Shown here piece by piece: positions 16,139 through 24,624 of a stretch of 64,000 bases of DNA (the first letter of the stretch is position 1; each line of letters opens with the position of its first letter). The notes beneath the pieces are model-generated. The model saw only the letters and a list, made by a program, of their open reading frames with translations. It ran no database searches and was not told where the DNA came from. This DNA comes from Candidatus Gracilibacteria bacterium CG17_big_fil_post_rev_8_21_14_2_50_48_13 (lineage in GTDB: Bacteria > Patescibacteriota > Gracilibacteria > 1-14-2-50-48-13): NCBI GenBank assembly GCA_002783265.1, contig PFFG01000001.1, positions 1 through 64,000 of the forward strand, read 5' to 3'. Position numbers and translations under genes: made by a program.

Positions 16139-18745
16139 ATGACGACGACAAAAAAACGCACTCCTGCAATGGAGCAATATGACAGCATTAAAGAACAATA
16201 TCCCACCGGATTCCTCTTTTTCCAGATGGGTGATTTTTTCGAGCTCTTTGGAGACGATGCAATAGAGGCCTCAAAAATTCTAGGACTGACCTTAACCGCA
16301 AGAGATAAACAGTCTGAAAACCCTTTACCCTTTGCAGGTGTTCCCATCCATGCTGGGGAAAAATACATAGCAGAACTCACCAAAAAAGGGCACACCGTCG
16401 TCATTTGTGAGCAATTACCGCAAGTAGGGAAGGGTCTCATCGAGCGAGCGGTGACAAGAGTTGTCACGCCTGGGACCACCCTATCTTCCTCCGTTCTCGA
16501 GGAAAAAACGAGTAATTACATGGTGGCCGTTTTGGAGGAAAAGGGTGTCTTTGGGGTCAGTTGGGCTGATACAAGCACAGGGGAGTTCCGCGTTCGCAAA
16601 ACAACGTCTCTTTCTGAAGTCCTTGCGCTCCTCGCTCGCCTTGCCCCACAGGAAGTCCTCATAGGAGAACCGTGTTTTTCCCGCGACGCCATCCTTGCAG
16701 AGGTGGAACAATATGCACGGAGCATCCATCGTACGTATCAGCCCAAGGTTTCACCCATGGAGTGCATCACAGAACATTTTGGTACCCATGCTCTCGGCGG
16801 CTTTGGCCTCGCTACCGAACCCCTTCTCTCGAATGCAGCGGGAATGATTCTTGCCTATATCCGCGAGACACAACTACGTGCACCGGTCCATATAACAAAA
16901 ATTACGCGGGAATTCCCCAGTGATCACATGCCTCTCGATTGGCAAACTATTCGCAATTTAGAGATTTTCGCAACGGCTCGTGATGGAAGTCGAGATGGCT
17001 CGCTGGTGTCAGTGCTCGACTACACCAAAACCGCCATGGGTGGACGATTTCTTCGGAAGGAACTGCTAGCTCCCCCCACCTCCCTTGAAGTTATTTCCGA
17101 ACGACAGAACGCCATAACGCGGCTCTTATCGTCCTATAGTAACACGGAGCAGCTACGAGATCTGCTCACGAAAGTCTACGATCTTGAACGGTTGTTTGGC
17201 CGCCTCTCTATGGGGCGTGGCAACGCACGGGATCTTCTTGCCCTCGGCAAATCTTTGGATGCCGTTCAGACAATCCTCCTGCTCCTGAAGGACGCCCACA
17301 TTACCCTTGGCTCCCTAGAGATGCCGGATGTCCAGCAGGTGGCGAACATCGCGGCCAGCATCGAAGCAGCACTTTGCGACGACCCCCTGCCAGTGTTACA
17401 GTCAGGCGGCATGATACGAGAAGGGTACCATACGGAACTTGATCGACTCCGTTCCTTGCAACGGGATGCAAAATCCCATTTGCTTGCCTATCAACAACGT
17501 CAACAAGAAGACACAGGCATCACCAACCTGAAAGTGAAATCCACCGGCGCCTTTGGCTATTTTATTGAGGTGACGAAATCACAAATTGCACGCGTTCCAA
17601 GTTCGTACCTGCGAAAACAAAGTCTCGTTGGGGCAGAGCGGTATACAACGGAGGAACTCGAATCCTTAGGCCGCTCCCTGGAATCCGCCGAGGTCGAAGC
17701 CAACCAGCTGGAATATACACTTTTTGAAGCAGTTCGCCTGGAAGTGCTCCAGGACAGCACCTGTATTCAAAATGCGGCATCCTTCGTTGCCGCTCTCGAT
17801 TTTTTGTGTCTCGGCGCTTACCTTGCACAGAAGAAACAATATGTCTGTCCACGCATAACACCAGGCGGTATTTTACGTATAGAACAGGGAAGACACCCCG
17901 TTGTCGAAGAATTGCTCAAAGCGGAGCAAAAAACCTTCGTCCCCAATGATACGAAGATGGAGGAAAACAGTCGCCTGCACCTCATTACCGGTCCGAATAT
18001 GGCGGGTAAATCCACTTATTTACGCCAGGTCGCCCTCATTTGCCATATGGCTCATACGGGCCTGTTTGTCCCTGCCACAAGTGCAGAGATTCCTCTTCTG
18101 GACCGCATATTTACCCGTATCGGCGCTCAAGATAATCTGACGAAGGGCCAGTCGACCTTTATGATCGAAATGCAGGAAACGGCGCATATTATGCATCATG
18201 CAACAAACAACAGCCTCATTATTCTCGACGAAATTGGCCGTGGAACCTCTACCTACGACGGCCTTTCTCTCGCATGGGCAATCACGGAATATGCGCACAC
18301 AACGCTGAGTGCCTTAACGCTCTTTGCGACGCATTATCATGAGCTCATTGATGTGGTTGCCGCCCTGCCACATGGAGCAAATTACAATGTTGCCGTTAGT
18401 AAAACAGCGTCGGGTGTGGTTTTTCTTCACTCCATAGTGCCAGGTGGAGCACCCGATAGTTACGGTATCGACGTCGCAGCACTTGCAGGTATTCCAGAGA
18501 AAATTTTACTTGCGGCGGGACAACATTTACTGCACCTTGAACAAGGTGCACCCGCAGAAAAAAAGAAACAACGCGGCAATCCTGACCAACTCTCTTTCTT
18601 CTCGTCCCCTATACCGGATCCACCTCGCATCGATCCCGTCGCACAAAATCTTCTCCGTGCGTTGCGTGATCTTGATCCTGATGTCCTGACCCCAAAACAG
18701 GCCCATGATGCCCTCTATTCTCTGAAAAATTTACTGTCTTCATGA
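16139..18745 (+). CDS. mutS: DNA mismatch repair protein MutS
   Basis: An 868-residue protein that finds base mismatches and starts repair. The N-terminal mismatch-reading motif is GDFFELF (31-37, Phe33 and Glu35 of Phe-x-Glu). The ATPase has Walker A GPNMAGKST (618-626; the family usually has GPNMGGKST), SLIILDEIGRGTSTYDG as Walker B and signature, and ATHYHEL. Length is typical (850-870). No mutL is visible nearby. The stop overlaps the pyrG start by four bases (ATGA), a coupling of repair and nucleotide synthesis genes seen only because of tight packing. Confidence 0.95.
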   Translation: MTTTKKRTPAMEQYDSIKEQYPTGFLFFQMGDFFELFGDDAIEASKILGLTLTARDKQSENPLPFAGVPIHAGEKYIAELTKKGHTVVICEQLPQVGKGLIERAVTRVVTPGTTLSSSVLEEKTSNYMVAVLEEKGVFGVSWADTSTGEFRVRKTTSLSEVLALLARLAPQEVLIGEPCFSRDAILAEVEQYARSIHRTYQPKVSPMECITEHFGTHALGGFGLATEPLLSNAAGMILAYIRETQLRAPVHITKITREFPSDHMPLDWQTIRNLEIFATARDGSRDGSLVSVLDYTKTAMGGRFLRKELLAPPTSLEVISERQNAITRLLSSYSNTEQLRDLLTKVYDLERLFGRLSMGRGNARDLLALGKSLDAVQTILLLLKDAHITLGSLEMPDVQQVANIAASIEAALCDDPLPVLQSGGMIREGYHTELDRLRSLQRDAKSHLLAYQQRQQEDTGITNLKVKSTGAFGYFIEVTKSQIARVPSSYLRKQSLVGAERYTTEELESLGRSLESAEVEANQLEYTLFEAVRLEVLQDSTCIQNAASFVAALDFLCLGAYLAQKKQYVCPRITPGGILRIEQGRHPVVEELLKAEQKTFVPNDTKMEENSRLHLITGPNMAGKSTYLRQVALICHMAHTGLFVPATSAEIPLLDRIFTRIGAQDNLTKGQSTFMIEMQETAHIMHHATNNSLIILDEIGRGTSTYDGLSLAWAITEYAHTTLSALTLFATHYHELIDVVAALPHGANYNVAVSKTASGVVFLHSIVPGGAPDSYGIDVAALAGIPEKILLAAGQHLLHLEQGAPAEKKKQRGNPDQLSFFSSPIPDPPRIDPVAQNLLRALRDLDPDVLTPKQAHDALYSLKNLLSS

Positions 18746-20361
18746 AAAAATATATTTTTGTTACCGGTGGTGTTTGTTCCTCTCTGGGAAAAGGTATTGC
18801 TGCCGCCAGTATTGGCCTCCTCTTAAAACGCATGGGGTACAAGGTTGTCCCCATGAAAATTGACCCCTACCTCAATGTTGACCCGGGAACCATGAGCCCC
18901 GAGCGACATGGAGAGGTCTTCGTCACAGACGATGGCAGCGAAGCAGATCTCGATCTTGGTCATTACGAGCGTTTTCTTGACCAACCGGTATCCAAACTTT
19001 CCACCATGACCATGGGACAAGTGTATCGCAATGTTCTCAAACTTGAACGAACCGGATCCTACCTCGGACGGGATATTCAAATTATTCCCCATATCACCGA
19101 TGAAATTAAGCGACATGTGTATGAACTTGCGAGCGAGTCCAAGGCAGATGTCATCATTGTCGAAATCGGTGGAACCGTGGGAGATATCGAAGGCCAACCC
19201 TGTATCGAGGCCATGCGCCAGATTATGCACGAAGTTGGACGCGACAATGCGTGCTGTGTCATGCTCACCCTCTTGCCCTATTTGCAATCATCCAAAGAAC
19301 TCAAAACCAAGCCCACGCAAATGGCCGTTCGTGAACTCACCAGATCCGGAATTAACCCTGATCTTATCCTCGCACGCAGTGATTATCCCATCCCTCAGGA
19401 TCAGCTTGAAAAGATATCCTCCTTTTGTAATGTCCCCCGTGAAGCAGTAATTCCAGCCTATACGCTCGATAGTATCTATGCCGTTCCTTCGGCACTTGCC
19501 GCAAGCAATATTCACCAAATTCTCCAGCAGCGACTTGGCCTTCCCCCAAAAGGGAAGCCGAGTCTCAAAGATTTTACACAGCTTCGACGCATCATCGACG
19601 ATGCCTTTGTGGGGAAAGTGCGCATTGGCATGGTCACCAAGTACAACGAACTGGATGATGCCTATCTCAGTGTGCATGAAGCCTTAAAGTCGGCCTGCTA
19701 TGCGGCAGGTAAGCATCCCGATATCCTGCATATCAATAGTGAACTTCTGGAGTCAGGATCACCTGAAGAGTGGGATCGTCTCAAAAGCTGTGACGGCATT
19801 TTAGTGCCAGGTGGTTTTGGCAAACGCGGTATCGAAGGCAAAATTCAGGCAGCGGAATATGCACGAACCAACAACGTACCATACTTTGGCATTTGTCTTG
19901 GCTCTCAAATTCTCGCCATCGAATTCGCCCGCAATGTCTGCGACATGAAGGGTGCAAACTCAACGGAAGTAAGTATGCATACCTCCTATCCCATTGTGGA
20001 TATCATGGATGACCAACGTACGGTGAAGAAAAAAGGAGGGACCATGCGCAAGGGAAGTTACCCATGCCACCTCAAGACAGGAAGCCGTTCAGCGAAACTC
20101 TACGGACAAAAGGTTATTCACGAGCGGCATCGCCACCGTTTTGAATTCAACAATCTCTACCGGAAGGAACTCGAAAAGGCAGGACTGACTATTGCCGGCA
20201 CCTATAAGGAACAAAATATCGTTGAAATTGTAGAAGTGGAGAAACATCCCTTTATGATCGGGTGTCAATTTCACCCAGAATTTACGTCACGCCCGACTAA
20301 GGCCCACCCGCTCTTTTTGGGCTTCGTTTCTGCATCGCTCAAACACGGCGAGAAAAAATAG
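18742..20361 (+). CDS. pyrG: CTP synthase
   Basis: A 539-residue enzyme converting UTP, ATP and glutamine to CTP. The N-terminal synthase domain starts KYIFVTGGVCSSLGKGI (the family usually has GVVSSLGKG) and has MKIDPYLNVDPGTMSP and GGTVGDIEG. The C-terminal glutaminase has PGGFGKRG, the nucleophile Cys385 in GICLGSQ (usually GICLGMQ), and CQFHPEF with the catalytic His and Glu. Translation is coupled to mutS through the ATGA overlap. Confidence 0.96.
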   Translation: MKKYIFVTGGVCSSLGKGIAAASIGLLLKRMGYKVVPMKIDPYLNVDPGTMSPERHGEVFVTDDGSEADLDLGHYERFLDQPVSKLSTMTMGQVYRNVLKLERTGSYLGRDIQIIPHITDEIKRHVYELASESKADVIIVEIGGTVGDIEGQPCIEAMRQIMHEVGRDNACCVMLTLLPYLQSSKELKTKPTQMAVRELTRSGINPDLILARSDYPIPQDQLEKISSFCNVPREAVIPAYTLDSIYAVPSALAASNIHQILQQRLGLPPKGKPSLKDFTQLRRIIDDAFVGKVRIGMVTKYNELDDAYLSVHEALKSACYAAGKHPDILHINSELLESGSPEEWDRLKSCDGILVPGGFGKRGIEGKIQAAEYARTNNVPYFGICLGSQILAIEFARNVCDMKGANSTEVSMHTSYPIVDIMDDQRTVKKKGGTMRKGSYPCHLKTGSRSAKLYGQKVIHERHRHRFEFNNLYRKELEKAGLTIAGTYKEQNIVEIVEVEKHPFMIGCQFHPEFTSRPTKAHPLFLGFVSASLKHGEKK

Positions 20362-20399
20362 ACTTCCCCTCGACACAATCCTCCTACTCTCGTCAAGAA

Positions 20400-20421
20400 G
20401 TCCTTCCCCGCAGGGAGGGAC
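20400..20421 (+). other. Hairpin between pyrG and the sortase gene
   Basis: GTCCTTCCC (400-408 of 20 kb) pairs with GGGAGGGAC (413-421) around a CGCA loop: 9 bp with one wobble. There is no T-run, so it is a poor terminator; it may mark the 3' end of the pyrG mRNA. Confidence 0.4.
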
Positions 20422-20426
20422 GTTCA

Positions 20427-20435
20427 TGATATACT
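20427..20435 (+). promoter_or_regulatory. Extended -10 promoter of the sortase gene
   Basis: TGA-TATACT (20427-20435) matches an extended -10; no clear -35. The ATG is 26 bases downstream. Confidence 0.45.
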
Positions 20436-20460
20436 GAGGTATACACCCAACATCACTTGT

Positions 20461-21441
20461 ATGCCTTCGCGAGAATTCCAAAAAAAGATGTACGGACGCT
20501 ACCGAAAGGCACTCCCACGCCACCTGCACATGCGGGAGCCCCACGAGACGCCATGGTATAGCCTTGGTGCCCATACAGACGAGACAAGTGGGTACCGATC
20601 TTTTCTGCACATGGGACCGGCAAAAAATCGGTTCCGGCATATAAAACATCCGAGTAATGTAACACGCGCCGTACGCAAAGAGATATCGCGCGTCCTACAC
20701 ATGGGAGAGCCACAACCTGCTGGATTCTTCAGTAACTTTGTGCGGTACGCCGTGACGTCAACAGCAATTTTTGCCAGTCTGCTCATTGTTTTTAACTTTC
20801 AAGCCTATGGCAGCGTGGTTTCCTACTGGTGGATGCACACCTTCAGCGGAGAAACCTTTGCAAAGGAAGCCTTTGCCTACGTGGAACATACGGCACCAAC
20901 ACTCTTACCCGTGCCCGTTAATACGACGCACAGCACTGCAGAAGCGGGCGGCCTCCACCCTGACGGATCACAGCTTCCCATTAATCCACCGGATAATCGG
21001 ATTATGATCCCAAAAATCGGACAGAATATTCCCATTAAGGAAGTGGACCCGAAAAACCTCGTGGATCAGAAATGGAATGGCCTTGAACAGGATATTCAAG
21101 AAGCCCTCAAGGAAGGTGTGGTGCGCTACCCAGGAACGGCGCAGCCCGGGCAAAACGGGAATGTGTTTATAACAGGGCACAGTTCTTATTATCTCTGGGA
21201 TCCAGGCCGATACAAAGATGTGTTTGCCTTGCTGCATGAGCTTGCACTCGGGGACACCATTACCATTTTCTATGACGAAAACCGGTACGATTATGTGGTA
21301 AAGGAGATTCGCGTAGTGTCACCAAAAGAAATTGATGTTCTGCAGCAATCGAACGACAAACGTCTGACCCTTATGACCTGTACGCCTATTGGGACCGCCA
21401 TCAATCGACTGGTGGTGATAGCGGAACAAGTAGAAAAATAA
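20461..21441 (+). CDS. Sortase (transpeptidase)
   Basis: A 326-residue membrane-bound cysteine transpeptidase. Residues 1-95 are basic and cytoplasmic, a membrane helix lies at about 98-118 (STAIFASLLIVFNFQAYGSV), and the catalytic beta-barrel follows. The triad is visible: His240 in VFITGHSSYY, Cys307 in LTLMTCTP and Arg316 in AINRLVV. Sortases join sorting-signal proteins to the cell wall or build pili. I found no clear LPxTG-type protein in this window. The long basic N-terminal extension is unusual; the ATG is supported by the TATACT box just upstream. Confidence 0.88.
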   Translation: MPSREFQKKMYGRYRKALPRHLHMREPHETPWYSLGAHTDETSGYRSFLHMGPAKNRFRHIKHPSNVTRAVRKEISRVLHMGEPQPAGFFSNFVRYAVTSTAIFASLLIVFNFQAYGSVVSYWWMHTFSGETFAKEAFAYVEHTAPTLLPVPVNTTHSTAEAGGLHPDGSQLPINPPDNRIMIPKIGQNIPIKEVDPKNLVDQKWNGLEQDIQEALKEGVVRYPGTAQPGQNGNVFITGHSSYYLWDPGRYKDVFALLHELALGDTITIFYDENRYDYVVKEIRVVSPKEIDVLQQSNDKRLTLMTCTPIGTAINRLVVIAEQVEK

Positions 21442-21447
21442 CACGTC

Positions 21448-22167
21448 CTACGAGAGCGCACGACGCCTTTCCTCGAGAATTTTTTGTACGGAAAGGAGGA
21501 TTTCCGCGGGCACAGACAGCATAGCCCCCATGGAAAGGGGTTTCGTCACAAAGACATGGAGTGACTTATATACTAAGGGATCTATAGGTTGGACCTCTAC
21601 AGCGGTGGAGAGTTTTTTCGCACAGGAACCGCACAAAAAAAGCATGTCCCTTGGACGCAGATGCAGGTGTGTTTCTCCCACCAAATCTGTCTGGCAATGC
21701 ATACATTGGCGACTGACGTGCATATGTCCTAGAGCATCCAAAAGCTGCATTTGCATCATGATCGACAGCACCTCCGGGTGCTGCGCCGTGTTCAGTAAAG
21801 AAAGAAACAAACAGAGGTGTTCAAAAATCTCCGCATGGGGTTCCTCTTCTGGGACGAGGGTAGAAAGGAGCCCCAGAACAGCCCAGAGCGCTTCGATAGC
21901 TGCATAGGGAAGGGCGTGGTCCGCATATCGATGCAGCGGCGCCGCTCCCGTCAGCATGGTTGCGGAATCAAGCCCATAGAATTGCACATCGAGCAAGAGA
22001 AGAGGGTCGATACGCGACGCCATAACACTTTTCCCAGAGGCAAGTCCCTTCACTAATACACGGCGCATCCCATAGATTTCCGTAAAGAGCAACACCGGTG
22101 TATTGCCACTCGCAAGAGGCGCATAGCGATGCACCACCAGAGCACGGGTTTGCTGGTACGATCGCAT
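21448..22167 (-). CDS. recO: DNA repair protein RecO
   Basis: A 239-residue protein that loads RecA with RecR in the RecF pathway. The N-terminal OB fold begins with TRALVVHRYAPL and TEIYGMRRVLVKGLASGKS; a helical middle follows. A zinc site is formed by CMHC (about 154-157) and CGSC (about 178-181). Sequence is divergent, as usual for RecO, but the order and Cys pairs fit. It follows ftsX by four bases in the operon galU-ftsX-recO and is convergent with the sortase gene. Confidence 0.85.
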   Translation of the reverse strand: MRSYQQTRALVVHRYAPLASGNTPVLLFTEIYGMRRVLVKGLASGKSVMASRIDPLLLLDVQFYGLDSATMLTGAAPLHRYADHALPYAAIEALWAVLGLLSTLVPEEEPHAEIFEHLCLFLSLLNTAQHPEVLSIMMQMQLLDALGHMHVSRQCMHCQTDLVGETHLHLRPRDMLFLCGSCAKKLSTAVEVQPIDPLVYKSLHVFVTKPLSMGAMLSVPAEILLSVQKILEERRRALS

Positions 22168-22171
22168 GGAT

Positions 22172-23122
22172 TTAGATGCGGGGCAAGTAAGTGCGTAGCG
22201 CGTACCATGTACTGAGCACGGCTACAAAGGCAAGCAAAAGCAACATCTTCCCAAGATCCACCAGAGCATTGTTCGCTACATGAGTGGTGAGGATATCTCC
22301 CACATGGAGCAGCATCACCTGTGCACCTGCCGTGCCACTAAAGGCACCTGCAACCACCGCATGCCACTGAAATAAGACGAGAACAAAGATCAAAAAGGCC
22401 GCGAGAACCCCAAAGACAGAGAGCAAAATAGCTTCGCCATAAAAAGGCCCTTCAATGGTTTTACGACTTGCCCCCACCAGCTGCATGATTTGAATCTCAT
22501 CCTTGCGTGTAAAGAGAAGAATTCTACTCGTATTAAACAAAATGAGTGAAGCAATAGCGAGAAACAGGACATAGAGCACAATAAAAATGACCTGAGCAGA
22601 GGTGGTCACGGAAGAAAGATTCTGCACCCGGCTCAATTGTTCGTCAAAGTAGGAAAAATCGATGGCGGGTGCAAACTTTGGGTCTTTAAGCAGAGCGGTA
22701 ATGCGGTTTGCGTCGACACGGGCAACATTTTTAATAATCATCACCGGCTCCAGAATATTTTCTCCTTCGTAGGTTTGCACAACGCCCACGGTTTGGTCGA
22801 TCAGATCAGGAATGTTCGTGCTTGCTTTGACCAGATCAAGGGCTTCCTTTGACGTCAGTAACTGGACCTCTGTCCCGAGGAGAGTGAGCCCCGTTTTCAA
22901 TTCGCTAACCAGGGCATTATCCACACTCACACCCTTCTTCAAAAATACTGTAAATTCCACATTATTTTGGACATCCGCAACGGTCCTATCCAGGAGAACA
23001 CCACCACTGTTCACGACAAACAGGAAAAAGGACACCAAGAGCACCACAGAAAAGGCACCAAGGCTGAGGAGGGAATTGCGGGCAATGCTCGTCCAGGAGC
23101 TACCAAAAAGTCGGGCTATCAT
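22172..23122 (-). CDS. ftsX: Cell division protein FtsX
   Basis: A 316-residue membrane protein. The first helix (about 18-38) is followed by an extracytoplasmic domain (about 45-170) and three C-terminal helices. The FtsX/MacB permease signature RKDEIQIMQLVGASRKTIEGPFYGEAIL is at about 209-236. With the ATPase FtsE it activates peptidoglycan hydrolases at the septum. ftsE is not next to it here, contrary to the usual ftsEX pair, and must lie elsewhere. The ATG overlaps the galU stop by four bases. Confidence 0.92.
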   Translation of the reverse strand: MIARLFGSSWTSIARNSLLSLGAFSVVLLVSFFLFVVNSGGVLLDRTVADVQNNVEFTVFLKKGVSVDNALVSELKTGLTLLGTEVQLLTSKEALDLVKASTNIPDLIDQTVGVVQTYEGENILEPVMIIKNVARVDANRITALLKDPKFAPAIDFSYFDEQLSRVQNLSSVTTSAQVIFIVLYVLFLAIASLILFNTSRILLFTRKDEIQIMQLVGASRKTIEGPFYGEAILLSVFGVLAAFLIFVLVLFQWHAVVAGAFSGTAGAQVMLLHVGDILTTHVANNALVDLGKMLLLLAFVAVLSTWYALRTYLPRI

Positions 23123-23988
23123 GCAAGAAAAGATGAAGAAGCTAGGAATTTCTTAAAGGGGACCGCAAGTTCAGGGCGATCTTCCAGATATGCAAGGGTT
23201 GCCTTGAGATAATTCAGGGGATCACCGGTGGTCAGCCACTCGCCACCCTCGACGGATTTCGCACGCACATCATACCCGGAAACAATCAGCCGCTGTACTG
23301 CATCCATAAGCCATAGCTCATTATCTTTCCCCACCTGCATGCCATCGACCACATCAAAAATCTCCGGAGGGAGGAGATAACGCCCAAAGCCCGCCAACGT
23401 GGAGGGGGCTTCTTCGACGGCAGGTTTTTCAATTATCGCAGTGATGCGTCCCGTTTCGTCGTGCGCATAACAACCATATTTCGATATTTCCTCACGAGGT
23501 ACTTCCTGCGCACCAAGAATACATCCGGCCCCCGTGGCTTCGGCCTGTTCTATGAGCTGTTTGGTAAAAGGCACCTTCGATCGCACAAGGTCGTCGCCAA
23601 AGGCATAGATAAAGGGTTCGTCGCCAATAATTTCCCGTACATTGAGGAGAGGCGTCGCATTTCCATAGGGGCCTTTCTGACGCACATAGACAAAATTCGC
23701 CATGGTGGGTAAGGCAGCAATCTGGGCGAGCCGGTCCATCTTTCCTTGCTCCTTCAAGTAGGAAGCGAGTTCGGGGGAGTGATCAAAATGATCTTCAAGA
23801 GCACGTTTATCCAGGCTCGTGACGAAAATAATCGTTTCAATCCCTGAGTCGACCATTTCCTCCACAATATATTGGACTGTGGGTTTGTCGATAATAGGCA
23901 GCATCTCCTTTGGCATTGCTTTGGTCGCCGGCAGGAAGCGGGTTCCTCGGCCAGCAACCGCAATGACTGCTTTACGTATAGGTTTCAT
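23119..23988 (-). CDS. galU: UTP-glucose-1-phosphate uridylyltransferase
   Basis: A 289-residue nucleotidyltransferase making UDP-glucose for glycans and glycolipids. The N terminus carries the nucleotide-binding signature VAGRGTRFLPATKAMPKEMLPIIDKP (about 11-36); later come QYIVEEMVDSGI, the YAFGDDLV acidic site (about 128-135) and EKPAVEEAPS. Length is typical. It is the first gene of galU-ftsX-recO and could supply the glycosyltransferases at 13.4-16.1 kb. Confidence 0.93.
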   Translation of the reverse strand: MKPIRKAVIAVAGRGTRFLPATKAMPKEMLPIIDKPTVQYIVEEMVDSGIETIIFVTSLDKRALEDHFDHSPELASYLKEQGKMDRLAQIAALPTMANFVYVRQKGPYGNATPLLNVREIIGDEPFIYAFGDDLVRSKVPFTKQLIEQAEATGAGCILGAQEVPREEISKYGCYAHDETGRITAIIEKPAVEEAPSTLAGFGRYLLPPEIFDVVDGMQVGKDNELWLMDAVQRLIVSGYDVRAKSVEGGEWLTTGDPLNYLKATLAYLEDRPELAVPFKKFLASSSFLA

Positions 23989-24022
23989 GCAATCTGGTCA
24001 TGCAGTACGATTTGATGCCGCG

Positions 24023-24028
24023 AGTATA
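24023..24028 (-). promoter_or_regulatory. Candidate -10 box of the galU-ftsX-recO operon
   Basis: TATACT at 24028-24023, 34 bases before the galU ATG. No convincing -35. Confidence 0.35.
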
Positions 24029-24040
24029 CCGTTTGAGAGG

Positions 24041-24487
24041 CTAGTCTTCCAGCTCAATTTTAATTTCTCTCTCTTTGCGAACAACAAGCTTCGGTACTGT
24101 AATCATTAAAATACGCTCGCGCGTCATACGAGCAGTAATATGTTTGAGGTCCACCTGCTGAGGAAGAATGATGGAACGAGAAAAGGGACCAAAACTAAAC
24201 TCCTCCGTGTGCAAATAGGGCTCAAGGTCCGCCATTTCTGCCGGGAGGCGAGAGGTGCCGGAAATTTCCAGATGATCCTCACGTACGGTCAAATGCAAGT
24301 CATCATCGGAGACGCCGGCCACTTCAGCCATGATGACAATTTTATCCGATCCATTGTATACACGCACTTTCATTTCCTTGTCAGCAGCGTATAGCATCGC
24401 ATCTCGCGGCTCTTCGGAAATTGCATGGGGATGGACCTCATGAAATTCTGGATCTTTCTTCAGCGACATCTTTGTAAAAAGTGCCAT
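24041..24487 (-). CDS. Small heat shock protein, Hsp20/alpha-crystallin family
   Basis: A 148-residue ATP-independent chaperone that binds unfolding proteins. The alpha-crystallin domain runs from about 40 to 142: KVRVYNGSDKIVIMAEVAGVSDDDLHLTV, EDHLEISG, FSFGPFSRSIILPQQVD (FxRxxxLP motif) and ARMTRERILMITVPK (the family usually has A.y.nGvL.i..PK). I chose the ATG at 24487; an in-frame ATG at 24577 would add residues that overlap the divergent promoter. No heat-shock operator such as CIRCE is visible. Confidence 0.88.
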   Translation of the reverse strand: MALFTKMSLKKDPEFHEVHPHAISEEPRDAMLYAADKEMKVRVYNGSDKIVIMAEVAGVSDDDLHLTVREDHLEISGTSRLPAEMADLEPYLHTEEFSFGPFSRSIILPQQVDLKHITARMTRERILMITVPKLVVRKEREIKIELED

Positions 24488-24517
24488 AGGAGCAGGACGT
24501 AACATATGTGTAGGGCT

Positions 24518-24546
24518 ACTGTACAAATGAACGGGCATCAAGGCAA
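24518..24546 (-). promoter_or_regulatory. Possible promoter of the hsp20 gene
   Basis: TTGCCT (24546-24541), 17-base spacer, TACAGT (24523-24518), 30 bases before the ATG. Confidence 0.4.
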
Positions 24547-24567
24547 GGTGAGCCATGCGTAAATCCC

Positions 24568-24595
24568 TTGAAGTCACGGCGTATTCTTTTATAGT
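24568..24595 (+). promoter_or_regulatory. Promoter of the PP2C-like/propeller gene
   Basis: TTGAAG (24568-24573), 16-base spacer, TATAGT (24590-24595), ATG 29 bases further. Confidence 0.6.
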
Positions 24596-24624
24596 GATGA
24601 AGACTTTCCGTCTCTCCTTTTGCT

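Noticed and set aside
20200-20713. Minus-strand ORFs opposite pyrG and the sortase gene
   Set aside because: They have no motif or promoter and overlap well-supported genes.
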